From Aradus depressus (taxonomy: Eukaryota; Arthropoda; Insecta; Hemiptera; Aradidae), in NCBI GenBank assembly GCA_963662175.1, contig OY759222.1, positions 14,828,222-14,892,221 on the forward strand: a stretch of DNA of 64,000 nt, in the 5' to 3' direction. The notes beneath the pieces were generated by a model, which saw only the letters and a list, made by a program, of their open reading frames with translations, did no database searches and was not told the origin of the DNA. The position numbers and the translations under genes are program-made. Positions 1-11,246 of this stretch are shown here, one piece after another. How positions within the stretch are numbered: position 1 is the first letter of the stretch; each line of letters opens with the position of its first letter.

Positions 1-1078
1 AGAACAAAGGATATAGAGGAAAGAAAGGAAGCAAGATAATTGTTTATTTCCGGAGTTGTATGAACGACCAGGGAGGGCTGAGCTCCCCTATTCTTAGAAG
101 AAACTGATGCAACCGGTGATAGGTGATTGGCTGGAGGTGGATTTGGCGGGAACCCCGAGTTGTGCCCGGGAAGAGGTCAGTCCTTCTTCAGTCTACGTTG
201 AGAGTTGGGACGCTTAGGTCGAGTTATTTATGTCTTTCTGTTTTATGTTTGGCAGTGCAGTATGTGATTTCTGTCAACGTTCTTTTCTCCTTCAGTGTTG
301 GGGCCGCTAAGACCACGTCAGTTCATATTTTACAGTTTCAAATATGTGATACAAGTCAACGTTGAGAGTTGGGGCCAGACAGACCACGTCAATTAGGTAT
401 ATCTTCTTTTAGATTTTACAGTTGAGTTTTAAATATGTGAGTAAATCAACTCCTTCTTCATGCTTGGGGCCGTTCAGGCCACATCGAACTAGTTAGTGAG
501 ATACAGTGTATTTCGGACGGTGTGAAGCCAGTGAAAAATGTAACTTCTAGTGTGGCCTCGAAACCAGACAGATCTTCAAAAACTATGTGATTGGATGATT
601 TCTGCGGGATGTCCAAATAAAGCTGATCACACCGCCATCGCCAGGGATATCATTATCGAGGTACCTCGTAGTTAAGTTATAATTAAGTCCTTCAGACATA
701 CGGCAAAAATTATATATTAAATTGTGTTTATTTTTAAATATAATATGTTCCCATTTAAAATATATGTTCTTTTTAAAATAAATATGTTACAGTTCTAGGT
801 TTGATTCATTCCATTCCCCCCCACTCATGCTTCTTCTAGTTGGCAACAGTAATTAATTATTATTAATTACTGGTGACAACTACACATTAGGAACTTGTAA
901 CCGTTCTTCCCGTGAGGAGTGTACTCAGCTATCAAAGGCAATTTTTCATTTAAAGTCGCGATTTTAATAATTTTCGATTTTAATAATTTTTCGATTAATT
1001 TTATTTTTCCTAATTAAATTCACTCACACACTCTCTCAAGAAGCAGAAATGGTTACAATATATCCATTATATATTTGG
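1..1078. repeat. Gene-free flank with about four degenerate tandem units
   Basis: Units beginning near 204, 298, 371 and 464 share a GTTGGGGCC-like word, a CCACGTC word, TTTACAGTT and AAATATGTGA, each followed by CAAC. Unit length varies from about 73 to 95 bp. The arrangement resembles the repeated part of a retroelement terminus, but no coding region is attached. From about 660 to 1078 the sequence is AT-rich and I see nothing else in it. Confidence 0.4.
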
Positions 1079-1080
1079 TA

Positions 1081-1569
1081 CAGTAGAACCCCTTTTCTCG
1101 GTCGGAACCGAGACCATGGCCGGTTAATCCGTTAATCACTCATTTTTATTTAACAGGTCATAACCAGTCAAAGGCAACAACAAAACTGAAAAAAAAGTTA
1201 ACTTTCTCCTCTTCCTTTCCTAATTTTCAAGAAATTCGCTCCCACAAAATTCGGAGAAAAGCTCCGAAAAAGCAACAGGCGAAGAAAACAGAAGCACAGG
1301 AGCCCCGCTATGTTAATTGATTCATAGAAAAATAGACTCAGAAGCAAGAAGGGGAATGAAACTGGCGAACTGCCTCCCCCTCGCCCGTTCTGTCCGCCAC
1401 AACACAAACACATTGAAGACCTGAACATCAAGTCACCTCGTTTCATTTTCCATTTCCAGGAAAGGCCCGTCAAACAATCAATGTTTGAGTCACTTGCCAG
1501 CTATTATACGCTGAAAGAGACAAAAAAAAACTGTTCCATAGGATGAGCCGGTTAAGATGGGTTCTACTG
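1081..1569. mobile_element. pogo/Tigger-like MITE (489 bp)
   Basis: The element starts CAGTAGAACCCC and ends GGGTTCTACTG, and both sides are flanked by TA (1079-1080 and 1570-1571). TA duplication and a CAGT terminus are the signature of pogo-type Tc1/mariner elements. There is no transposase, so it is non-autonomous. The GGTTAA/GGTTAATCCG words just inside the ends are further inverted matches. Confidence 0.7.
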
Positions 1570-1621
1570 TATATGCCAAAAAAAAATATAACTGAAAAAT
1601 AATAATTATTGATATATTCAA

Positions 1622-1860
1622 TTGTTATACGTGACGTTTCGCCCAAATTCAGGCATCATCAAAATGAATAGGAATTTTAATTGCCTTACTATTTATTGTA
1701 ATGTAGTATTTATTGTAATAATGTATTTATTAAGTAGTATTTATTGTAATAATGTATTTATTAAGTAGTATTTATTGTATTTATCTTTTATATGTTTTTA
1801 GTTTGATAATCCCTGAATTTGGGCGAAACGTCACGTCACATATATAATAGTACAATAATT
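1622..1860. repeat. Inverted-repeat element with degenerate hammerhead-like ends
   Basis: Both arms carry CCTGAATTTGGGCGAAACGTC pieces in opposite orientation (minus near 1630-1665, plus near 1805-1835). The minus copy reads TTGATGA, a GCC/GGC hairpin, then GAAACGTC, one base away from a hammerhead core. The plus copy reads TTGATAA and is more decayed. Between the arms is a short array of GTAGTATTTATTGTAATAAT units. Confidence 0.45.
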
Positions 1861-2045
1861 AATAAGTTAAATACACGTAAACATTGAAGGGAGAAAATAA
1901 CAAGCCCAAATAATAACGTAACAAAAATATATTTATATATATTACCAGATTTTAAAGAATAATTCTTTAATGAATTCCCAATGAATGTCAAAATAGACAC
2001 AATAAAAAAAGCTTTAAGCAAAAAAAAAAATATATATATATATAA

Positions 2046-2537
2046 GCAAAAAAGTTCACATTTCTACCATTATCTGTATTTTTTATTATCTAGTAATGAA
2101 TTGAGGAGTTTGGAGCCAGAGCGGACCAACCCACAATTTTTCGGAAAATGAGTTATTACCATCCTGATGTTGGTATAAGTTCCCTTTTTTCAAAACCAGT
2201 GTGGATCACTTAGTTTCTTCACTTCAGTGATAGATAGCAGCACTTTAAGTTTAGTCCACAAATATTTTGTGCATATATTTTCAAAGTCACAATGGATCAT
2301 ACGGCCTTCAAAAACTTTATAGAACATAAAAAGGGATCACTCATTCAATACTATTCTAAAATTTCAAATATAAATAAATATTTGGGGCCCATTTATGGAG
2401 ATAAACAAAATGTACTCAATTTTCAATTGCCATTTTCTTCCTGTTCAGTTTCAACCAGTTGGTCCGCTCTGGCTCCAAACTCCTCAATTATAGATAATAA
2501 AAAATACAGATAATGGTATAAATGTGAAGTTTTTTGC
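2046..2537. mobile_element. Foldback MITE-like element
   Basis: Arms 2046-2130 and 2459-2537 are inverted copies. GGAGCCAGAGCGGACCAA on the left is matched by TTGGTCCGCTCTGGCTCC on the right, and the outer ends share the sequence around CATTATCTGTATTTTTTATT. The interior has no recognisable coding content. I do not assign a superfamily. Confidence 0.6.
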
Positions 2538-3080
2538 CTATAGTTTTTTTTTTTTCCATGAAGTTTTTTTTAATTGTGTTTATTTTGACATATTGATTGC
2601 TCACATAAGCTACCTAATACCTTTAGATCTAGACTCCTTGATAGAGTACGGTCCAAGTCTGTCTGGGGTTTGTTTGGCCATTGTGTCCAACAGAGGTTTC
2701 AGTTTCACCGTCTCTAGAATGATCAGTCCTTCCAGCTGAGAGATCTTCTTACTCTCTCTGTTTCTCAGTTCTTGTCTCTCTGTCAGTTTTGCCTCGTGGA
2801 TCGGGGATATATTTTCTGTTAAGGCCCTACAATAAACGTTTTCTTAGTAAATAAAAAAAAACCAAAAAAAAAAAAACTAATTGAAATATTCGAAAAGCAA
2901 CGATAAAACATTCATTAAACACGAAATCTTACATTAAATAATTATTATATTCGCAATGTGTTCTTTTTAAAGAATTGCGTAAATGTAGCGAGATAGTATT
3001 AAATAATATAAAGAAACAAAGAACCGAACTATTCTATATAAACTGAGATCTCTAATTTTTATTTGACAATAAAATATTAT
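2538..3080. other. Gene-free AT-rich stretch
   Basis: No exon, tRNA or clear transposon end is visible. A segment near 2730-2845 with a CTCTCTGT-rich run and an AATAAA-type signal followed by A-runs could be the 3' end of a retroelement, but it is unassigned. Confidence 0.3.
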
Positions 3081-3332
3081 AGGTTAGGTTTTTGACTCAT
3101 GCCCGGGCTTTAACTACGAGGTTATATCGTCTACTACCAGAGCACTCTTTCGTCTATGTGGTGGACATGAGCCCGACTCTACTGTGGGAGTCCTAAATTT
3201 TGCCTATCCTAGACTTTTACTTACCTAGGTCAAGGGTCTTTAACGAGTACCTGACATCGTACAGGCTCGGGACCATCGCTTATCGTCCCATCCGAAGGAC
3301 GGCGTGCTTAAGTTTATTTTACCTCCCAGATA
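3081..3332 (-). repeat. tRNA-derived SINE family A, 3' part
   Basis: The sequence matches the body of the complete copy at 27579-27926, from the AGGTTAGG tail to TTTTACCTCCCAGA. The tRNA-like head is missing. It abuts a different SINE head at 3362-3506, so the two form a composite. Confidence 0.8.
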
Positions 3333-3361
3333 ATTATTATATAGCTGTGTTATATATAGTT

Positions 3362-3506
3362 ATTTACAGCCATGGCACCAGGAGGGAGTTCTATCTACGA
3401 AAATAATAAAACTCTCCCGATTCGAACCCGCAAACCATGGGAGATCATGCGACCAAAGCCCTACTCTATAGCCCGCACGGCCATCATGGCTCCCGGAGGG
3501 GTTAGC
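3362..3506 (-). repeat. tRNA-like SINE family B
   Basis: Read on the minus strand this contains an A-box-like GATGGCCGTGCGGGC and a B-box GGGTTCGAATCGGG, followed by a conserved tail including GTAGATAGAACTCCCTCC. A related copy lies at 27340-27460 and a partial one near 11505-11580. Confidence 0.6.
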
Positions 3507-3588
3507 ATGTAACAAAGTATTCATTAGTGTTACAAATAACTTTTTAAAAATTGTATCATCTAATTCAATATATATTAAATTACATTAC

Positions 3589-6500
3589 CTGTACACTTCC
3601 ATACTAGAATTATCAGAGGTTGGGTAATCTGAATCTCCTTTTTCCATTTCTGATTTTAATTTCATCAAAATATAAACCAGCTGTTGTCCACATTCTGCAG
3701 CTCTTATTTGGGCTACTATCTGAAACAGGCAAAAATATATATTATTAACTAAAAAATATACTATTATTAAATACAATAAATAAGTGAAGTAGGACAAACC
3801 TGAAGTATTTTAGTCAAAGTGAGATTTCTCATAGGGTGAAGCATAGAAGGGCATGTATTGCGCACAACTGTGATGTATTCAGTCTCAGACCCCACTCCAA
3901 GAGATAGAAGAACATCAAAAAATATAATCAATCTAAAAAAAATGTATATTTATTGAAATAAGTTCTATGGAAAATATTTTTTGATATAGAATGTATCAAG
4001 ACGAAATATAGTATGAAGATTCAAAAGTCTCTGAGTAAAACATTTTTTTTCTTAAAATTTTAACTATAAATTCGGTAGATTGGTTAATGAGAAAAATCGG
4101 AAAATTGGAAGGAAGATTGAAGTTTTAGTTAAAACATCGAAATCGCTCTACACTCTTAAATTCGTAATTTTTTGTTAGAAATATATTTAAGGTAGGTAGT
4201 GTTTTCATTAATTTGAGCCTTATATTATTTACTTATCCCATTTTTTCTTTATTTCTTTTTGTTATTCTCCATTTTTATTATATTCTTTTTAATCATATTT
4301 CCCAAATTATTCGATCATAATCAATATTATTCCTTTTTGGTCCATTTTACACAGTTACATATTTTTATCATGCATTTATCTATTTTTTATCTTATCTTAT
4401 TTTATTTTGACTATTTTTATTTTTCTTCTTTCTCCCCACACTTCTCTATCTAGCCTCTACTCTCTAAAATTAATTTTATTTCAAACCTTATCTGGACATC
4501 CTCTTTTATTATCAACCATCATAGTATTATGCTCTGTCGATTTTTATTAATCTATTTTATTTTTTTCTTAATTATATAGATTTTTTTATATTTTTTACAT
4601 ATCGTCGGTCTAAACGTGATACCTCATAACATACGTCCTATCCGAAGGACGGCGTGCTCAAGGCTTTTTCACCTCCCAAATAAAAAAAACCTATGGCCTC
4701 GGCCGGGTTTCGAACCCGCGATCTTGAGCTCAGTATGCTAACTCTGAACTACCAGCGCCCTTTTTTTTTTTAAATATATGTACTCTAATTCATTTTTTTT
4801 TTTAATTACTTAATATGTCCTTAATAGTCTGTAATACTGAAATCTGGCAATGTACTTTCTTTGTTCTTACATATTATGTGCAAAAAGCCAACTTTATAGG
4901 AGAGACAAAAAAACTGATAAAAAAAAAAATTCTTTATAAGAATCCTCAATTTTTTCGACATTTGTATTAAGTGAGATGCATATGCATGGCATGAATTGTT
5001 TTTAAGCTAGTTTGCAAATCCAAGTAAAGAATTAACGTACTTGACAGAGTTACGAGGTTTCACCACAATTTCATTCCCATTTCTTTTGCAAGGTATCACT
5101 TCAAACCGTATTTCATGTTTTTTTTCGTTTTATGTCATATACGAGGCCCCACTATATCAATGTTTTTTTTTGTTGTTTTTTTCGTTAAAAAAACGATTTT
5201 CGGAAAAATGTCGCTTACGAGGTATCACGTTTAGGCCGACGATATTCTCTTTTATTTATATAGATTCATTAATTTTTTTCTTCTTCATAATTAAGCTCTT
5301 ATTTTTATGTTTTTTCCTGTTAATCTTCTGTTTATCTATATTTATAATTGTCCAATTTTTTTCCAATGTAGCACTAATTTATTTATCTATCTATTTATTT
5401 ATTTGTACGTCATACTGATACTATATTTCATTGTTTCCTGTCCTTTAATCTGTATGTATAGCGTAGTGAAATAATGAGACATGTTTTTTTTTTTGCCTAT
5501 ATTAGTTTTCCAATAAAGCAACAAAAATTAGTTTAAACTTCGGTACCTTAAAATATACACAAGATGTTCAGGAGAATTTAAAAATTTCGTTAAGGCATGT
5601 ACAATAACTTGTTTCAATAGATAGATTACGGAGAGTCTTTTAGTTTTGACAACCTTTCTCCAATAGATACATCTATAGTTGGAGACTATGGCGACCCGAT
5701 GATCTCCGGACACTTTGACAAACAGCTTACCTAGGCTTTCTAGGCCGGCTGAAATCACTTGCAATTCCTAGAGATATTACAAAAAAAAAAAATGTTAATT
5801 AGTTAAAGTTAATCTTGGCATTGAAATAAATTTTGACAAATAAAATAAATAAATAAAATATATATATATATATATATATTATTTAGAGTAACAATAAACA
5901 TTTCTTGAGTCTCTTCGTGAAGCGGCTGGTCAAAACCATCGCCTCCTCAGGTGGCAGGTCACAAGACCAACGACGATTCAGTCGTCGAGGAGGGCTGCCC
6001 GGCAATTTGTATATAATTTTTGTTGTATGTGCAGGCAATATGCGACTTGCAAAAAGTGTTTTAAAAATTTGAAATATTGTGGGAATACGAATAGTCTCCA
6101 GTATTTTATATCCTTGGTAAAAATAAATTGTATGCTTAATTTTATAAGGCTTTTTATTATTTTCAGTATGTTTTTAATAATATAATTTTATCTTATTCGA
6201 TTTGATTTATTTGTTTCTTATGCCCACTACAATATCTCATTTATATCTTTCAAATGTTATTGTGTTTTTTATTATTCTTATATAGGTATATATATTATAC
6301 ATGGTTTAAAACTAATTATAACGAAGTACTCGATGCAATACGATTTTTATTTGAATCTATATAGATTTATAAAAATTAATTATAACGAACTACTAGATTC
6401 AATCGATACGAGTAGGTATCGATACGTTGTATGCGTAGTATCGAAAGTTTTATACGATACAACTCATGAGTAAAAGTATCGATAATTTGTGGTATCGATT

Positions 6501-7187
6501 GAACCCTAGTTCTGAAAGAAGTTTCTCTGCAGTGAGGCGAATAAAAACGTGGCTTAGAAGCACAATGCTTCAGGAACGATTCTCTCATGTGTCGCTGCTG
6601 CACGTAGAGAATGGGATAGTAAAAAATAAAATTTCAGCTGAAAAAGTGTTGGACCGATTTGCTGAAAATAAAAGAAAATTAAGGCTTATTTAATTGTGCA
6701 TACTTACTACTACTTTTGTATAAGACTGGATGACTAAACTGATGAAAATTTTAATTGTTGATTTTTCTGTTTATTATTTTGTTATAACACTTATATTTTG
6801 TGTATGGTACCTGATTGTTAATTATTAAGTTTAATTAAACTTAAACTAAAAATAAGATTGTGAAATGTAAACTATTGTTTTATTATCTCGGTCGTGTTGA
6901 CCGGCTGCCCCCCTGAGAATAATGCTAGCTACGCCAATGAATATTAATAGCGTTGTTTTCTATAAAATCTGCTTACAAATACAAATATTTATATATTAAA
7001 ACAAATACCTTGAAAGCTCCAACGTCATCGTAAAGCATGCTTGCTAACTTTTCTTCTAATGCAATAGAAAAATAATTTAATTTTTTACAGTTGTGAACAA
7101 ATTCTTGAATGGCGGTATCTTCGAGAGGTATCCATCTCAGAATGCTCATATTACACTCAAGAAACTCTCTACTTTGCAGGAAAAAAC
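3589..7187 (-). CDS. Unrecognised multi-exon gene, partial
   Basis: Four exons follow one another in compatible phases on the minus strand: 7009-7187, 5547-5767, 3800-3932 and 3589-3719. Each visible acceptor ends in AG (CAG, CTAG, TTAG, CAG) and each donor starts GT. The translation begins FFLQSREFLECNMSILRWIP and continues with ELQVISAGLESLGKLFVKV, an LIIFFDVLLSLGVGSETEY exon and IVAQIRAAECGQQLVYILMK. It looks alpha-helical and soluble. The methionine before SILRW could be the start, but the exon is open to an acceptor upstream, so an earlier exon is likely. The gene continues past the donor at 3588, probably beyond the window's left edge. Introns hold a SINE piece, a hAT remnant and AT-rich filler. 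I do not recognise the family and assign no function. Confidence 0.65.
3933..4630. other. Intronic AT-rich sequence
   Basis: This lies between exons 2 and 3 of the unrecognised minus-strand gene. It is strongly T-rich on the plus strand from about 4200. No coding exon or transposon end is evident. Confidence 0.4.
4631..4760 (-). repeat. SINE family A, tRNA-like head fragment
   Basis: It contains the CCGAAGGACGGCGTGCT segment and the tRNA-like head (B-box complement GGGTTTCGAACCCG, then CTGAACTACCAGCGCCC), followed by a T-run. The 3' half of the SINE is absent. Confidence 0.75.
4761..5546. other. Intronic AT-rich sequence
   Basis: T-rich filler with GAGGTATCAC/GAGGCCCCAC repeats around 5053, 5090, 5150 and 5219, suggesting a degenerate short repeat. 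No gene is visible. Confidence 0.3.
6509..6941 (+). pseudogene. hAT transposase C-terminal fragment with 3' terminus
   Basis: The reading frame to 6692 gives SERSFSAVRRIKTWLRSTM followed by QERFSHVSLLHVE, which matches the C-terminal dimerisation region of hAT transposases (ZMYM1/Charlie-like proteins carry the same block). The frame ends at a TAA at 6693. The downstream end GCTAGCTACGCCAATG is the complement of the CA-x-TGGCGTAGCTAGC end typical of these elements. No catalytic core or 5' end is present, so this is a dead remnant. It sits in an intron of the minus-strand gene. Confidence 0.75.
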
Positions 7188-7394
7188 CTGAATTTTGAAT
7201 TTTTCATTTTGTTGACTAACAAGAGAAAACATCTTCTTCCCATTATGTCTGAAAAAAAAAAAAAAAAAAAAAAAACAGATTTTTATTACAAAATAAGTTT
7301 ATTTTTAGAATTTGAGAAACTGGATAGAATTTCAACATATTTCGTGGATAAAAGGCAGTCAACATTCGAAGTCAAAGCTAAATAGAGAGAAGAT

Positions 7395-7560
7395 ATCAAA
7401 AGGTGAATCACTGACAATGTACTTCGCCAGAACGAATTAATCAATTAACTTTTCTCCCCAACCTCCAAAACCAGGCGACCGTTGGCTCTAATATTCAACA
7501 GTTGACTTACGTAGGGGCTCCAAAATCCTCATACTAAATTTTTATGGTTAATTCTTAATA
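7395..7560 (+). repeat. Dispersed repeat family C, end fragment
   Basis: The run AATGTACTTCGCCAGAACGA through AATCCTCATACTAAATTT recurs at 10360, 19345, 33780 (reversed) and 37405. It is one end of a longer dispersed element whose body consists of 110-150-bp units. Confidence 0.6.
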
Positions 7561-7633
7561 ATTAATTATAATTATTATAAGCGGTGTATTGTAAAATGTA
7601 CTTAGGCCCCGGAGTAATGTGGTCTTAATTTTC

Positions 7634-7945
7634 GGCAGATTTTGACAAAAATCTAATCAGATCTGAGTTAGCACATGTGACTCCTTCATTCCTACTTTCA
7701 CGTTCATAACTACTATTGTTTTTGAGGTAGATCGCTCACAACTTTCCAATCAAATAAACACAGACAGACAACATCACGAAAATTGTCAAAACGTACTCAG
7801 GAGACCTTGAAACATAGAAATCAGTTGAAAATTCTATCTCGGATTTTCAGACGATTACAATACTTTTTTATACTATAAGTAGTATTTATACAGTCAGGCA
7901 TCAATGACCCTCATGGTTGATATGCCTTAATAAAAATAAATAAAT
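7634..7945 (+). mobile_element. Retroelement 3' end (copy 1)
   Basis: The sequence from TTCGGCAGATTTTGAC to CAGTCAGGCATCAATGACCC ends in an AATAAATAAATAAAAAAA tail. A close copy lies at 12079-12356. The tail suggests a LINE 3' UTR, but no reverse transcriptase is attached. Confidence 0.6.
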
Positions 7946-7971
7946 AAAAAAAAAATTATATAAATATTTAC

Positions 7972-8313
7972 TAGGTTAGGTTTTATGACTCATGCCCGGG
8001 CTTTAACTACGAGGTCAAATCGCCTATTACCAGAGCGCTCTCTCGTCACTCTGGTGGACATGAGCCCGACTCTACTATGGGAGTCCTAAATTTTGTCTAT
8101 CCTAGATTTTTTTTCACCTAGGATAGGGGTCTTTAACGAGTTCCTGACATCCTACAGGGTCGGGACCATCGCTTAACGTCCCATCAGAAGGACTGCGTGC
8201 TTAAGTTTATTTTACTTTCCAGATAAAATAAACTAAAGGCCTCGGTCGGTTTTCGAACCCAGTTCTTGAGGTCAGAAGACAAGCACGCATACCACTGAGC
8301 TACCGGCGCCCTC
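7972..8313 (-). repeat. SINE family A, near full length
   Basis: It runs from the AGGTTAGG tail through GACTCATGCCCGGGC to the tRNA-like head, with the complement of TAGCTCAGTGGTATGCG near 8291-8304. It lies between Nup42's 3' end and the LINE tail at 7945. Confidence 0.85.
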
Positions 8314-8393
8314 TATATATATACTATAAGTAAAAATAAATGAGAAATGTAATTCATAAATATTTGTATTAGGATTATTTGCTAATTATTTTC

Positions 8394-9707
8394 TTATACA
8401 CAAAGAACTTTCGGAGGAGGTTTAGTTGGGACAAAACCAAAAGTAAAATGTGGGGCGGCATACTCGCTGTAGTCTTCTTCGGACAAATCAGTAAGTTCAG
8501 AAAATATTCCATTCCTTTTTAAGCTCTTACTGCCAGAAGTCCATCTGTATCTTGAATTATACAAATTACCATTTCCACGAGAAAAGTCGATAAGATCTGA
8601 GTACATTTTGGTTCTACTTGAAGCCCAACTAGATTTGAGTTGACTGCTTATATTGGACAATGTTAATTCATCATGTGACAAGTCAAAATCCGAGTAAATC
8701 TCACTTCGACTTGTAAAATCTAGTTCAGATTGTAAATTTTTTTTATTTGAATACCAGTCAGAGTTCAATCGATTTGACTTCAAATTATGATCTTCGTGTG
8801 ACAAGGCAGTAAGATCTGAATATAATTTATTTCTAGTCCAGTTAGAGTTGTCTATATTTGACTTGGGAGAAGTATGAATGTCTCTGGACAAGTCAATAAG
8901 ATCAGATTCTTTGTTTCTGTCCATATTACAACCAGTTGTAAACCAACTTTTTGACTTTGAAAAAGTACTATCTTCATCAGTATTTTTCTTGGCTACTTTA
9001 CCAAATAAATTTTTATAAAAAGTATTCTCCTGACATAGAAAAGATGAGTTACAAATTTCATGTTGAGGTTGCAGCGCTCGCTGTTCCAAGTTTGGGTTTC
9101 CAATATTCCATTGCTCCACTCTTGAGATCCAGGTTATATTGCCGTTATAGCTTGTAAAATAAGGCGAAGAAGGTGGAATCAAAGAGAATATACTACTAAA
9201 AATATTTTTTATACAAGGCCCTTGTGAGTTTTTGAAATATTCTTTTAAAACAGTTTCCGTCACTCGACCTGGATTTAAGTAAAATGATTTTACCTTTTCT
9301 ACTCTGCAGTGAATATTTTTAAACTCTAATATATATGTTTCGTACGAATTGAAAGACATAGCTTCATAGGCTTTCAAACGTACTTCTTCAGGAGACATAT
9401 CTTCAAAGCCAGGAACATTTCCAAATTGTGTATTATATGAAAAGGTACTCAGAGTCCATAATCCACGATTTTCAACTATTTTCAAATGTTTCACTATATC
9501 ATATTTAATTTTTGAAATATTCAAATCATCCTTGGCCACTTTAGATTGAATATATTCGTTATTGCGATGGAATATTGAAACGCCTGATATTTTAGACGAA
9601 ACGTACGGATCATAGAGTTCATGAGCGTCGTCTTCGATTATATGTACATTTTTACACTTTGTTCCAAAACGACAACTGTTGGTTTGAAAAAATCTGCAAA
9701 TGGACAT
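8394..9707 (-). CDS. Nup42: Nucleoporin Nup42 (NUPL2/hCG1) homologue, CCCH zinc finger
   Basis: 437 codons. Residues 1-22 read MSICRFFQTNSCRFGTKC followed by KNVH, a CX7CX5CX3H zinc finger with the spacing of vertebrate NUPL2. Near residues 95-140 is GLWTLSTFSYN followed by GFEDMSPEEVRLKAYEAM, the conserved block after the finger in that family. Nup42 sits on the cytoplasmic face of the nuclear pore and, with Gle1, helps release exported mRNPs (family knowledge). The start at 9707 is preferred because family members begin M-x-I-C. An in-frame ATG at 9812 would add a poly-Asn/Lys leader made from a TTA microsatellite. The usual FG-repeat middle is absent. In its place are five or six degenerate segments of the type YSDLIDFS/FSELTDLSEED. 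The tail F-T-F-G-F-V-P-x-x-P-P-P may be the Gle1-binding end. No intron is seen. Confidence 0.87.
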   Translation of the reverse strand: MSICRFFQTNSCRFGTKCKNVHIIEDDAHELYDPYVSSKISGVSIFHRNNEYIQSKVAKDDLNISKIKYDIVKHLKIVENRGLWTLSTFSYNTQFGNVPGFEDMSPEEVRLKAYEAMSFNSYETYILEFKNIHCRVEKVKSFYLNPGRVTETVLKEYFKNSQGPCIKNIFSSIFSLIPPSSPYFTSYNGNITWISRVEQWNIGNPNLEQRALQPQHEICNSSFLCQENTFYKNLFGKVAKKNTDEDSTFSKSKSWFTTGCNMDRNKESDLIDLSRDIHTSPKSNIDNSNWTRNKLYSDLTALSHEDHNLKSNRLNSDWYSNKKNLQSELDFTSRSEIYSDFDLSHDELTLSNISSQLKSSWASSRTKMYSDLIDFSRGNGNLYNSRYRWTSGSKSLKRNGIFSELTDLSEEDYSEYAAPHFTFGFVPTKPPPKVLCV

Positions 9708-9894
9708 ATTCAAGTTTTTTTTTTTCTTATTATTATTATTATTATTATTATTCAGAAAAGAACTTAACAATGAACACAACTTTTCAACATAAATATGGAA
9801 AAACATTAACAAAGTTATGAATAAACATGTGTTTATTTACTCACATGGAACCAGGTTATTATGAATGAAATTAATTACAACAAATGTTTTTTTT

Positions 9895-10230
9895 TTTATG
9901 ACTCATGCCCGGGCTTTAACTACGAGTTCATATCGCCTACTACCAGAGCGCTCTTTCGTCACACTGGTGGACATGAGCCCGACTCTACTATGAGAGTCCT
10001 AAATTTTGCCCACCCTAAATTTGTATTCACTTAGGGCAGGTCTTTAACGAGTACGTACCTGATATCGTACAGGCTCGGGGATCATCGCTTAACGTCCCAT
10101 CCGAAGGACGGCATGCTTACGTTTATTTTACCTTCCAGATAAAATAAACTAAGGGCCTCGGTCGGGTTACGAACCCACGTTCTTGAGCTCAGAAGTCAAG
10201 CACGTATATCACTGAGGTACCGGCACCCTC
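9895..10230 (-). repeat. SINE family A, near full length
   Basis: Tail to head match to the reference copy at 27579, with a few substitutions in the B-box (GGTTACGAACCC complement). It lies immediately upstream of Nup42, within about 190 bp of its start codon. Confidence 0.85.
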
Positions 10231-10359
10231 TAAAACAAATATTCATTGACAACAAACACTGACAAAATGCTAAGGTAGAGATTCTGGGTTCGATTTCCAA
10301 GGCAGGTTAAGTTTATTTTAAATATAAATAAGATTTAAAATATATATTTAAATAGAAAA

Positions 10360-11060
10360 AAGTCGACCGTTTGCGCTAATATTCAATAGTTGAATTACTT
10401 AGGGGCTCCTAAATCCTCATACTAAATGTTGTATCGATAAATTCTTTACATTAGCAGTTATTAGGATTTTTGTATTAAGCCCCCTCCCCTGAATCCCTCC
10501 TTCCCTTCGGCCGATATCACTGAAATTTGACTTCATATATGAAATTTCATGTCGATATTTCCATTACATCCTCCCTTCCCTTCGGCCGATATCACTGAAA
10601 TTTGACTTCATATATGAAATTTCATGTCGATACTTCCATTACATCCTCCCTTCAGCCGATTCCGCTGAAAATGAATCGTCGTCCTTATGGGGTTTTGAAT
10701 TCACATATGAAATTTTGTATCGATAAAATATAACGACAGTTATTAGAGTTTTTGTGACAAGCCTTCTCCACTAATCTTCTCTTTCCCTTTGACCGATTTC
10801 GCTGAAAACCGATGGGTGTTGTTGTTAGAGGGTTCTGCAATCACATTTCGGGTTGATACATTAATTTTTTTTTTATAATTGGAACTTGGAGGTCAAAAAA
10901 CATGAAATTCCGTTGAAAACTCCGCATCGAATTTTTGAACGATTCTCCTGTACTTCGTATAGCTGGGGGTGTAAAAAGTCATCCCTTCGTAGTCAAAGAA
11001 GTGGAGCAATAGAGTTGAGATATTGCAGGTGGGGGCCTTGGCCCTAATTCGATGTTTGTA
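10360..11060 (+). repeat. Dispersed repeat family C
   Basis: Contains several copies of a 110-150-bp unit: CGATATCACTGAAATTTGAC, then ATATGAAATTTCATGTCGAT, ATTACA and a CCTCCCTTCCCTTCGG run. Two adjacent units near 10495 and 10565 are nearly identical. The far end reads GGAGGTCAAAAAACATGAAATTC, as in the other loci. Confidence 0.6.
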
Positions 11061-11246
11061 TCAGATCGATGTTTGGTACCTGTCGGCAACCTCAACCAAC
11101 ACTGCACTGCGTTACTATATTTTACTATATTCACAACGACTTCATTCTTTCCCACCTATCGTTATTATGTTTAACAAATAATTGCTGAGAGATATGATGA
11201 GGCCGCAACAGAAAGAAAATATTCAAGTTTTTTAATTGATTATTGT

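Noticed and set aside
9708..9812. Upstream ATG of Nup42 at 9812
   Set aside because: The extension is encoded by a TTA microsatellite and an A-run, and family members start two residues before the first zinc-finger cysteine.
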